Part shown: one piece after another, positions 1 to 9,860 of the stretch | Numbering within the stretch: the stretch's first letter is position 1 | Layout of the letters: each line of letters opens with the position of its first letter | From: Sipunculus nudus | Lineage: Eukaryota; Annelida; Sipuncula; Golfingiida; Sipunculidae | Assembly (NCBI GenBank): GCA_026874595.1 | Contig: CM049306.1 | Location: 5,966,019-6,030,018, forward strand | Direction: 5' to 3' | DNA length: 64,000 bases | Made by a program: the position numbers and the translations under genes | Notes under the pieces: model-generated | Told to the model about the DNA's origin: nothing | What the model saw: only the letters and a program-made list of their open reading frames with translations | The model's database searches: none

Positions 1-202
1 TACCCAGGTACTGTGCACTTTGTTTATTATGTTGTGTGATTATATTGATTTGCTGTTATACTGTTGTTGTACTGTGTAATTGTATTGATTTAGTGTATTA
101 TAATCTTAAGGTTGTTTTAAGAATAAATTATAGTTATTTGTTAACATAAAAAACAAACACTTGACTTCTTTATTAATTCCCCTAGACATTTCACGCTGCC
201 TA
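1..202 (+). mobile_element. LTR of the Gypsy family, 3' part (left piece)
   Basis: This stretch aligns with 18131-18326 of the 3' LTR of the element at 13-18 kb, sharing words such as CCAGGTACTGTGCACTTTG, GTAATTGTATTGATTT and CATTTCACGCTGCCTA. A poly(A) signal AATAAA is kept at 122-127. The window therefore opens about 530 bp inside an LTR. The similarity stops at about 202, where the poly(A) end of a minus-strand LINE (read here as T's) begins, and resumes at about 4696. No primer-binding site follows the LTR end at 4757, so this is a solo LTR or the 3' LTR of an element lying to the left of the window. Confidence 0.85.
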
Positions 203-232
203 TTTTTTTTGTTCATTGAATGATCCACTGCC

Positions 233-3200
233 TTTACATGTCACCCTGTGTCCCATCGGCAGCTAATATGGGATGGGTTTCTCTTAATCGTAGCTCGCTT
301 TCCCATATAATGTCTAGACTTTTTTTCTCGCCATACTTGTATTTACTGATACACATTTTTGCAATCAAAATATATAGGTTTATAATTAATATAATTGTTC
401 TAGAATAGTCTCCTTGGTAACCAAGCTTTACATGAGATTCTTGTAATTTTATAAAGTTTTCTATTTTTCATCGAAGGTCTCGTTCATCTTTATCCCAAAA
501 TAGTCTTAGTTTATAGCATGAAAAAAAGAAATGTTCAACGTATTCGACTTCTCCACATTGAGTGCATCTGTTACTATCCGCTATTTTCATCTTCTTCAAC
601 AGAATTTTTGTGGGATATATGTTTTGCATTATCTTCCAATGTAGCGTTTTCAGTCTCACTTCTCCGGTACATTGTCCAGCCATTGTCCATGTATTGCTGG
701 GAAACGTGAGGGGTATTTTCTTTGCCAGAAAAGTTCGATATTCGGCCGTTCAGTTTTTTCATCTCGTAAAATTGGCATAGTAATTTTGTTTTTCAGTCTT
801 GTAGTGGCTTTCAATGGAAGTTAATATTCCTATCCTTAGTCATCATATGTTCTTTGGATTTGATGAATGTGCGCAGCACTGTAGTCACCAACATATACTG
901 CAACCTTATTGCGGTAGGACATACAGTTTTAATCAACTTTGTAATATGATCTAAAGATTATCTTTTAAAATATCCTGAATATATACAATACAAGCATTAA
1001 TCCAGTTATGAAAAAATAGTACTCTCTTATTATACACAAAATGTTTGTTATTCCATATTACTGGAGAACATTTGTTTTCATCAATCTTATTTGAATGTAA
1101 CCATTTTCTTCAAATAAGTTTATAAAAGGGATACTCAATTAGGTCCAATCCCTTAAAGCCTTCCGGCCTTACATTGCTTTCAAATACACTAAAGTTTTTT
1201 CCTAATTTGCTGTATGAGAAAAGGGCTATATTTATCCATGTTTCTCTTGTATCTGTGCTGAGTTTTGATATTAATTTTATAAGTAGAGCATCTTGCATAG
1301 TAGCGATATCTATTAGATTAAGACCCCCTGTCTCATATTTAGCAACGAGTGTTTTCTTTTTACTTTTTCAATAGTTTTCCGGTTGTTGAATTGTTTTTGC
1401 CATATAAACTTACAAATAATTCTATTCAAATCTTTAATGAACGAATCCGGAGCGCATAATGCTTGAAGAACATAGATATATTTCGAAATGATAAAAGTGT
1501 TGACTACAAGAATTGTTCCGATAATTGATAGATTTCTCCGACTCGATTTTTGAAAGATATCTTTGATTTACTCTGCTTGGTTTCCCAATCTTCTTTTATA
1601 TCTGATGCTGACCGTGAATTGCTAAACCCAATTCCCAGAATGTTTATTTTACTTGATGTTGAGTTTTTCCAACTGATTTCGTCTAACTCATTTTCTTGAT
1701 TGGATTCTGCACCTCCCAACCATAGACCTTCAGTTTTGGTTTTATTTAGTTTTAGTTTTATCAATAATTTTAGAGCGTTTAAAACGTCCTTTTTATCAGT
1801 TAAAAAAAGTGTTGTGTCGTCCGCGTATTGGACAATTTTCAACACGTTACGATCATAACTTTTCATGGGGAGCTGAATACCTTTAATATTTTTAGATTGT
1901 CTTATTTTACATGATAGCAGTTCAACTGCGACTACAAAGGCCAAGGGCGATAATGGACAGTCTTGCCTGACACCGCATTGTAAAGGAATCCATTGACTTA
2001 ATCATCCGTTGTACTGAATACAGTTTCTTGTGTCATTGTTAACAATTTCTAAACATTTGACAAAATTTTCTCCAAAAACAAATAGTCGGAATGTTTCAAT
2101 CAAATAATTTTGGATAAAGTGTCAAATGCCTTCCTGAAATCGAGTGCTAATATGGCCCCTTTTGTTTTTGTTCTGTGTATATTGTGACATCATCAATTAG
2201 TCTGATGATGTTAGCTATATTTCGGTCTTTCATAAACCAGTTTGGTCTGAATTGATCACAGATTTAATTACTTTTAGTAATCTGATGGTAAGAGTCTTAG
2301 CAAGTATCTTATACTCTTTGTTACCAACAGTGATGGGTCTATAATTATCTACATTGCCTCTTTCTACATTTTTTTCCTTTATGTAATATCATTACTCCTT
2401 TCTTTTGTGAGGTTGAGAGTGATCCGGTGTGGAAAGGATAAATAAATTAGTCAATTAATAATTTAGATAAATCGGGCCAGAAGAATTTGAAAAATTCCGT
2501 AGTAAGACCCTCTAGTCCTGGGCTGGAATCTTTTTACATTTCTTTAATAGCTTTTGTAGCTTCCTCATTAGTTATTAATCCTTCACAAATCATTTTATCT
2601 TCGTAACTCAGCCGTGGTAGTTCAATATCTTGTAAAAAGGCCTGAAGCAACTTTTCATCTGTATATTTATTTTTTATATAAGTTAATATAATAGTTTTGT
2701 TGACTTTTTAAAATATCTTTTTTGGGTTCTGACGACTTTTCCGTCTTTTAATCTAATGTTTTGTATACATTTTGATATACCTCTACTTTTTTCTAAGCCC
2801 AGAAAGTATTTTGTGTTACGTTCCCCTTCTTCCATCCATCTTAACCTGGAGCGCGTAAAGGCTCCTCTTGCTTTGTTTAATTCTATTAAATCGAATTGTT
2901 TACGTGCATTTGCTAATTTTTCTTTTATTATCTTATCGCGCGAATTATTCACTAAGCTCGTTTCTAGCTCCTTTAGTCTTGTATTGATTATATTTTCATG
3001 AAGTTTTTTTAGATTTTGCTTTAGATGTACTATAGCCTGCACCAAAAGATTTAATTTCTACTTTACACATTTCCCATCTAATCTGTGGGCTTTTATACTT
3101 GGTTTGTTTAGATCCTGATGTGTATGAATAAAGTATACCTTTTACTTGTTTTATGTATTCGGTATCTTTTAAGAGAGAGTTGTTAAATTTCCAGTAGGAA

Positions 3201-3929
3201 AGACCCCTCTCTGGTGCTTGGGAATTAATATATACGGGTATTGCTCTGTGTTCAGTAGAAGGATAGGTTTGTATATTTGCTTGGTCTATTTTATTTTTTG
3301 ATGATGGATTGATAAATATATAGTCAAGTCATCTTGCTATGAAAGGATTATTTCTACTCCAGGTGTAATCCTTATACGGTCTGTGTAATGTTCACGCCAT
3401 ATATCTAGCAACCCAAGTTGTTTTATCATATCATTGAAAGCTCTACTCTTTTTTTAATGTACCTCCCCTTAAATAATATCTAAATTTTGATTTATCACTG
3501 AATTAAAATCTCCCATCTTGAATGTATAGTCCGAGGTGTCTAATACGTCCATTGTATATGTTTGGAGTTGTTAAAAAAAGCTCTTCTCCGTTGTGTTACA
3601 TGTAGCGTGAAAGTTTATAATAACATAGGCTCTAATATCTTTATGAAATATAAGAGACAAAATACGTTTTGATGTTTAACAGTACAATTAGACAAAGTTC
3701 TGGATAATGTTTTCGAAATAAGAATTGCTAAACCATTACTATGCTTCGTATCGTTAACATAAAATATCTCCCCGCGCCATTCTTTTCTCACCACATCTAT
3801 CATTTAATCATCCCAATACGTCTCTTGCAAACATAATATGTCTACCTGGTCAGATTTTGCTCTTGTAAAGATTGCATCTCTTTTTGTTTCATTTTTCATT
3901 CCACGGCAATTTAAACTGTACACTTTCAT
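233..3929 (-). pseudogene. LINE ORF2 (endonuclease - reverse transcriptase), degraded
   Basis: ORF2 would start at the ATG at 3929-3927, reading MKVYSLNCRG, the usual N-terminus of an AP endonuclease domain, and then DILCLQETYWDD before a stop. GEIFYVNDTKHSNGLAILIS (about 3720-3780) and GDFNSVINQ (about 3500) continue the endonuclease; its final His motif reads TEH where the family usually has SDH. Reverse transcriptase motifs follow: SPGLEGLTTEFF (about 2510), NYRPITVGNKEYKILAK (about 2320), ALDFRKAFDTL (about 2130), CPLSPLAFVV (about 1940) and QYADDTTLF (about 1820). A Cys/His cluster CTQCGEVEYVEHFFFSC at about 510-565 is the RT-associated zinc-binding domain. At least five stops or frameshifts break the frame, so it is a pseudogene. 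Full length would be about 1230 residues, normal for this clade. Confidence 0.85.
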
Positions 3930-3980
3930 ACTGAAAGTGGCGAAGTTGGTATGTCTGTATATATTTATTCGTTTATCCTC

Positions 3981-4690
3981 TCACGGTCCAGGTCGAAAAT
4001 CCATCTGGTCAATACTCATGTCGGGCATGACAGGGTTTGTAAGCTGTGACTGGAACTGGGACTGCTGTATTACTTGCCGCTTTTCAGCGTCGTTGTAAAG
4101 CGGTGAATTGGCCTTTCGTTTGTCGTATCTCGCCTCGGCACTGGCAGAGGTGTGGTTTGCGGTTTCCTTTCTCAGGTAATTACTGATGTCAGGTGCGGAG
4201 TTCAATTTCTCTCGATGGACTGTGGTCCGCCGATAACCGGTTTTCATTGTTCTTTGGTTTCCAGGTGGAGGGGCGTGTTGCCGGTCATCTTTGTTGTTCT
4301 GGGGTTGGATTAGCACCTTCTCCTGACTCGTTGCTAAGTGAGCATTCTGGATCGCCGGACTTGTGGCCGTCAACGTCACACACTCGGGAGCGTATGGGAT
4401 TTTAACACTTTGCCTTTGTGTGTCAAACTTGTAAACAGTTTTTGCATTTAGTATTGTCGGTCTGATTTTGTTTTTTTTTTGTTTTTTTTTTTAGTTTTTT
4501 TTTGTTCTTTATGATAGACCTCTGCAGTGAACACCCCCACTGAAACATTTTTAGGGAGGGGTTTTGACGGGACATTAATGTGTGCGAACCGTCTCCCTGT
4601 TTTCCAGCGTGTTAGCTCTCCCTTCTCATTTCTGTCTGTCTCATATTTTAAGTCTGTTATAAACTGACAACCGAGGTTTTATAGGGCATT
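3981..4690 (-). pseudogene. LINE ORF1 C-terminal part, truncated
   Basis: Upstream of ORF2 on the minus strand is a readable frame ending at 3981. Its distal part (4379-3981, 132 codons) is polar and rich in Gln, Asn, Lys and Arg, which fits the tail of a nucleic-acid-binding ORF1 protein. The more N-terminal part (about 4690-4510) can be read as NLGCQFITDLKYE followed by a basic stretch and a Lys-rich run. No zinc knuckle is visible. The N-terminus is lost through 5' truncation of the LINE. The assignment rests mainly on position, 52 bp ahead of the ORF2 start. Confidence 0.55.
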
Positions 4691-4695
4691 ATTTA

Positions 4696-4757
4696 TCTCC
4701 ATGACCAGTATATGTTGGTCACGCATACGTGATCTGTTGATATTAGGTTCCGTAACA
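4696..4757 (+). mobile_element. LTR 3' terminal piece (right of the LINE)
   Basis: It matches the last 60 or so bases of the LTR that ends at 18405, including TACGTGATCTGTTGATATTA and the terminal CCGTAACA. Together with 1-202 it rebuilds the 3' portion of a single LTR around the LINE. The LTR end at 4757 is followed immediately by a TA-dinucleotide tract. Confidence 0.85.
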
Positions 4758-4789
4758 ATATATATATATATATATAACTATATATAATA
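4758..4789. repeat. TA microsatellite outside an LTR end
   Basis: A short (TA)n tract with one interruption, touching the LTR terminus. It is of the same type as those at 18406 and 33086, which also touch LTR ends of this family. Confidence 0.9.
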
Positions 4790-5827
4790 GATGCACCCGT
4801 GTGATATTCATGGTCTATATGACAAATAGTTTTGTAATGAGCTGGTGGGAACTGAATGTCGCATATTTTGATCCTGTGCTTTTCACAGGGACTGTTGTTC
4901 ATGATATAAAGATCACTTGTACTAGGATTCTCCAGGAAACCCGCTCCCCCAACAAGTCAGCAAAGAATGACAAATTATGCTGTTCAATAAATCAGACAAA
5001 AATGTTTACGTGAGACATATACAGGGTACACGGATGTTGCATGAGAATGCTTTTTTCTTCCGATAAACAACATGCATGGGGAGACATCATCATTGCCGGA
5101 GTGATGGCCATTGTATAAACAGGCCATCTATACTTTGAAAATAATTTGATAAAAATTTATTTTACTGTATATGAAAGATAATTTGTATAATTTGAAGCTG
5201 AAGGGACATCACGAAAAACTATGTTTTCAGTTGATGGAAGTCTTGGGTATGATAACAAACACATGTACATATATGTCATGGAATATATTAATTAAGGCTC
5301 TTTCATGCGAAAATGCAACTAAAAACCGCGAATATGGAAAGACCAGCTCAGGCAAATAGACTCCTACAGTATTAAATTCTTATCCTGAGCTTTGTTGATT
5401 GTCATCAGGTTAATCGGAAACTGACGATGCTAACAGATAAAAGCATCTTTATATCTTTCGGTGCCAGGCCGTGGCAAAGAAAAAACTTCAGCCTTGCTTT
5501 ATCTCAAGTATAATTAGCTCAAAAAGGTATATCCGGATTTTTCTGAAAATTTGCGGTTTAGCGTTGATGCGTATGAACAATCCATTAAATTTTGGAGGTA
5601 ATTAGAATCAACATAATATATTTTTTCCTTACATGTCATGATGACAAAAGAAGAATTCCTTCGTCGCCATGTAGAAACCGCCCATTCGTATGCATTTTGT
5701 TCTGCAACTCGCCAGGTGAAACCGGTTCACTGAAGTGTGACAGCTGTGTTTATAAAGAAAAGTGTACACTTATACATATGACTGATCAGGAGATTCTGGT
5801 GGAGGTTTTTAGGCTCGAACTTAAGGA
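4790..5827. other. Non-coding stretch before the 89-bp satellite
   Basis: No similarity to a known gene is recognised. A 109-codon open frame (5592-5921, plus strand) contains a Cys-rich segment LKCDSCVYKEKCTL and runs into the first satellite unit, where it stops. It could be a relic exon or chance; no start context or splice pattern decides this. Confidence 0.4.
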
Positions 5828-8129
5828 TCTAGTTTGTTATAGTAGAATTCCTATCAGTTTAAAGATGTATACTGGTAATATATTTTCATGTTTCAGAAAT
5901 ATAGGATGGGGACTCGTCTAGTTTGTTATAGTAGAATTCCTATCAGTTTAAAGATGTATACTGGTAATATATTTTCATGTTTCAGAAATATAGGATGGGG
6001 ACTCGTCTAGTTTGTTATAGTAGAATTCCTATCAGTTTAAAGATGTATACTGGTAATATATTTTCATGTTTCAGAAATATAGGATGGGGACTCGTCTAGT
6101 TTGTTATAATAGAATCCCTACCAGTTTAAAGATGTACTGGTAATATATTTTCATGTTTCAGAAATATAGGATGGGGACTCGTCTAGTTAGTTATAATAGA
6201 ATCCCTATCATTTTAAACATGTATACTGGTAATATATTTTCATGTTTCAGAAATATAGGATGGGGACTCGTCTAGTTTGTTATAGTAGAATTCCTATCAG
6301 TTTAAAGATGTATACTGGTAATATATTTTCTTGTTTCAGAAATATAGGATGGGGACTCGTCTAGTTTGTTATAATAGAATCCCTATCAGTTTAAAGATGT
6401 ACTGGTAATATATTTTCATGTTTCAGAAATATAGGATGGGGACTCGTCTAGTTAGTTTTAATAGAATCCCTATCATTTTAAAGATGTATACTGGTAATAT
6501 ATTTTCATGTTTCAGAAATATAGGATGGGGACTCGTCTAGTTTGTAAGAGTAGAATCCCTATCAGTTTAAAGATGTATACTGGTAATATATTTTCATGTT
6601 TCAGAAATATAGGATGGGGACTCGTCTAGTTTGTTATAATAGAATCCCTACCAGTTTAAAGATGTATACTGGTAATATATTTTCATGTTTCAGAAATATA
6701 GGATGGGGACTCGTCTAGTTTGTTATAATAGAATCCCTATCAGTTTAAAGATGTATACTGGTAATATATTTTCATGTTTCAGAAATATAGAATGGGGACT
6801 CGTCTAGTTTGTTATAATAGAATCTCTATCAGTTTAAAGATGTATACTGGTAATATATTTTCATGTTTCAGAAATATAGAATGGGGACTCGTCTAGTTTG
6901 TTATAATAGAATTCCTATCAGTTTAAAGATGTATACTGGTAATATATTTTCATGTTTCAGAAATATAGAATGGGGACTCGTCTAGTTTGTTATAATAGAA
7001 TCCCTATCAGTTTAAAGATGTATACTGGTAATATATTTTCATGTTTCAGAAATATAGGATGGGGACTCGTCTAGTTAGTTATAATAGAATCCCTATTATT
7101 TAAAAGATGTATACTGGTAATATATTTTCATGTTTCAGAAATATAGGATGGGGACTCGTCTAGTTTGTTATAATAGAATCCCTATCAGTTTAAAGATGTA
7201 CTGGTAATATATTTTCATGTTTCAGAAATATAGGATGGGGACTCGTCTAGTTTGTTATAATAGAATCCCTATCAGTTTAAAGATGTACCGGTAATATATT
7301 TTCATGTTTCAGAAATATGGGATGGGGACTCGTCTAGTTAGTTTTAATAGAATCCCTATCATTTTAACGATGTATACTGGTAATATATTTTCATGTTTCA
7401 GAAATATAGGATGGGGACTCGTCTAGTTTGTTATAATAGAATCCCTATCAGTTTAAAGATGTACTGGTAATATATTTTCATGTTTCAGAAATATAGGATG
7501 GGGACTCGTCTAGTTTGTTATAATAGAATCCCTATCAGTTTAAAGATGTATACTGGTAATATATTTTCATGTTTCAGAAATATAGGATGGGGACTCGTCT
7601 AGTTTGTTATAATAGAATCCCTATCAGTTTAAAGATGTACTGGTAATATATTTTCATGTTTCAGAAATATAGGATGGGGACTCGTCTAGTTTGTTATAAT
7701 AGAATCCCTATCAGTTTAAAGATGTACCGGTAATATATTTTCATGTTTCAGAAATATGGGATGGGGACTCGTCTAGTTAGTTTTAATAGAATCCCTATCA
7801 TTTTAAAGATGTATACTGGTAATATATTTTCATGTTTCAGAAATATATGATGGGGACTCGTCTAGTTAGTTATTATAGAATCCCTATTATTTAAAAGATG
7901 TATACTGGTAATATATTTTCATGTTTCAGAAATATAGGATGGGGACTCGTCTAGTTTGTTATAATAGAATCCCTATCAGTTTAAAGATGTACTGGTAATA
8001 ATTTTTTCATGTTTCAGAAATATAGGATGGGGACTCGTCTAGTTTGTTATAATAGAATCCCTATCAGTTTAAAGATGTACCGGTAATATATTTTCATGTT
8101 TCAGAAATATGGGATAGGGACTCGTCCAA
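5828..8129. repeat. 89-bp tandem satellite, about 26 copies
   Basis: Head-to-tail units of 89 bp, with 87-bp variants that lack one TA. The landmark GACTCGTC occurs at 5911, 6000, 6089, 6176, 6265, 6354 and so on to 8119, 26 times. Copies differ by a few substitutions, mostly in the first half of the unit. The segment TAATATATTTTCATGTTTCA is almost invariant. Shared variants show higher-order structure: the rare GTACCGGTAATAT form recurs at about 7284, 7726 and 8064, the first two about five units apart, and the CTATTATTTAAAAG form recurs at about 7092 and 7883. No open frame spans several units, so it is not coding. Confidence 0.97.
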
Positions 8130-8239
8130 CGTGACGGTAAAACTTTGTGGCCAGGGAATAAGCTCACCAAAGTATAACTCCTAGGATAATTAGTCTTGTT
8201 CTAATAGCAGAACGCTCGTAAGAGTGAGTGTATTACGGG
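8130..8239. other. Unique spacer between satellite and SINE-like copy
   Basis: About 110 bp with no recognisable feature. The last satellite unit ends at about 8129 with GACTCGTCC instead of GACTCGTCTAG. Confidence 0.5.
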
Positions 8240-8381
8240 GTGAGATAAAAGCGGACCGAACTGTCTGGCTAGTGAAGCTTGCTTTGCTAGCGAAGCGGTT
8301 AATAGGTCGGACTGGTGCGCCACCAACATAGGTTCGAACCTCGGATCAGCCCAGTGTTTTCCCCTGAGCAATTTGTCTTCG

Positions 8382-8384
<3 letters not shown>
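8240..8384 (+). repeat. tRNA-related SINE-like element, copy 1
   Basis: A 145-bp sequence that recurs at 13067-13211. It holds an A-box-like TAGCGAAGCGG (8288-8298) and a B-box-like GGTTCGAACC (8331-8340), about 43 bp apart, as in a pol III internal promoter. It ends in AATTTGTCTTCGTAA followed by a (TA)n tail, a typical SINE architecture. It does not fold into a convincing tRNA cloverleaf, so it is tRNA-derived at best. A host-specific SINE family is the likeliest reading; two copies do not prove mobility. Confidence 0.6.

Positions 8385-8414
<30 letters not shown>
8385..8414. repeat. TA microsatellite (SINE-like tail)
   Basis: A (TA)n tract directly after the SINE-like copy 1, probably its tail or target. 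Confidence 0.9.
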
Positions 8415-8418
<4 letters not shown>

Positions 8419-8818
8419 GTGTGTATATATAAATAGCTGATTAACCTGCAGTAAAGTGTGAGAGCTCTTTAAACTAATATCTGCAGGTATTTTGTTTTCT
8501 TCTGGCAAAAGAAAAAATTGAAGGGCCATTAAGACATGTAGACCAAAAAATAGGTGCTAAGAGCCTTTTACTTAAAGTTTACCTATGCTTCCGTATAAGC
8601 TGAAGTCAACTTCACCATATTTATAAAACCCAACACTAAACAATGCAGCCGAAAGAATAACATAAATTAAAAATTGACTTGTGACAAGTGCATACGAAGA
8701 AATAAATCTTCGTTTACAATTCCTGAATATTCAGTCATGCTCTTTTGCTAACACACTCTTGGAGCTAGCTCCTTTTTGGCCCTCTGACATTTGTCTACAA
8801 CCAGCTTACTAGCGTCAG

Positions 8819-8899
8819 AGTTCTCTTACATCTTGCATGGAGGATTAACGTACTGTAACGCTCTCTTACATCTTGCAACGAGGAACGTACTGTAACGCT
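8819..8899. repeat. Two-copy 41-bp tandem duplication
   Basis: TCTCTTACATCTTGCA followed by an AACGTACTGTAACGC block occurs twice in a row; the second copy is slightly shorter, lacking a few bases before the block. Confidence 0.75.
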
Positions 8900-9689
8900 C
8901 GATGAGGATGAGAATAAATTCGTCACATCAAACAACGCCCTATGCTATCACTTAAAACAGACCAATCGTAAGCCTTTTAAGTATGCTTTCTAACAATACC
9001 TACCATGTGCGAGAAAAAAGGTCCGTTCAATTCAGCGTATTGGTAAATCCTCTGCATATTTGTGGAATTTCTGACCGCATGAACACAAGCAAGGCTCGCA
9101 ATGGTTACTGGACGATAGCTAACTTGTATGCGACGCAGGACTTTTTAACAAAGAGACAGATTTTCAGTTTGGTTTGTGAGTCCACCTGTACTCTTTTGTG
9201 GTAATTCATCACTCGGGGCCTCATGTTACGATTATCGGCTGTTTATCGCTAAATCAGTACAACAGGATGGATTACCTTTGCAGTACATTCCCCTCTTGGC
9301 ATGTATTACGACTAGATTTGTTAGGCTTACCAGCCCAATACAAAGCTTACTGACCCGTGTATTCCCGGGCAAACTATGCTACGACAATTTTTGTTTATTA
9401 TTGTCGCCTTTTCTGTTAAATGCATCCCTCCATTAAGCTTCATATCTAGGTTTATATCAGTCACTCCTAGAAGTCTCCTATAACGCACACAATGCAACCC
9501 TGATGTGTAATCATTATGTACAAAAAGTCATTTTGTCATCCAAATCTGGCTTCCTGTACTAAAGCTTCAGAGTGCGGCTTGAAAACACATAGGCAATGTA
9601 TGTAGCAATGTATAGAGAGTCACTGTGTTAGTATCCAAAGCTCAGAAAGACCGGAGTCATGAAGTTTAAAACAGTTGTTATACAAGAGG

Positions 9690-9860
9690 GTAAACAGTTT
9701 TATTTGCCTCCGCCAGGAGGGTGTGCGTTCTTCTTCGTTGGTGTATGTATGTGTGTGTGTTTGTCCACAGCAAAAGATTCAGGTACGTCATCAATAAACA
9801 TCCACAAATGTAAAGTTTCTTATACAAGAATGAACCTGGGACTTTTGGCGGTATAAGTGA
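9690..9860 (+). repeat. Relic of a dispersed GCCAGGAGGG-type repeat
   Basis: The word CGCCAGGAGGGTGTGCGTTC, a T/G-rich run and, about 130 bp later, GGGACTTTTGGCGG follow the pattern of a widespread animal repeat (a CGCCAGGAGGGT head, TTTGTTTG-like run and ATTTTGGCG end) that I recall as a non-LTR retrotransposon 3' tail. A second diverged copy lies at 40748-40890. The assignment is by pattern memory only. Confidence 0.45.

Larger units (their letters stand above)
203..4695 (-). mobile_element. 5'-truncated L1/Tx1-type LINE inserted in an LTR
   Basis: A minus-strand non-LTR retrotransposon of about 4.5 kb. On its own strand it has the end of ORF1, then ORF2 with AP-like endonuclease, reverse transcriptase and a C-terminal zinc-binding domain, then a short 3' end with an A run (T's at 203-210). 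Both outer flanks are pieces of one LTR, so it jumped into that LTR. Its 5' end lies within ORF1, the usual result of incomplete reverse transcription. About 20 bp of LTR present in sister copies is missing at the junction. The exact right end is uncertain by some 10 bp, because the LTR word ATTTATCTCC is also readable as LINE sequence. Confidence 0.85.

Noticed and set aside
8240-8384. Functional tRNA gene
   Set aside because: A- and B-box-like words are present, but acceptor and T stems do not pair, and the copy ends in a TA tract.
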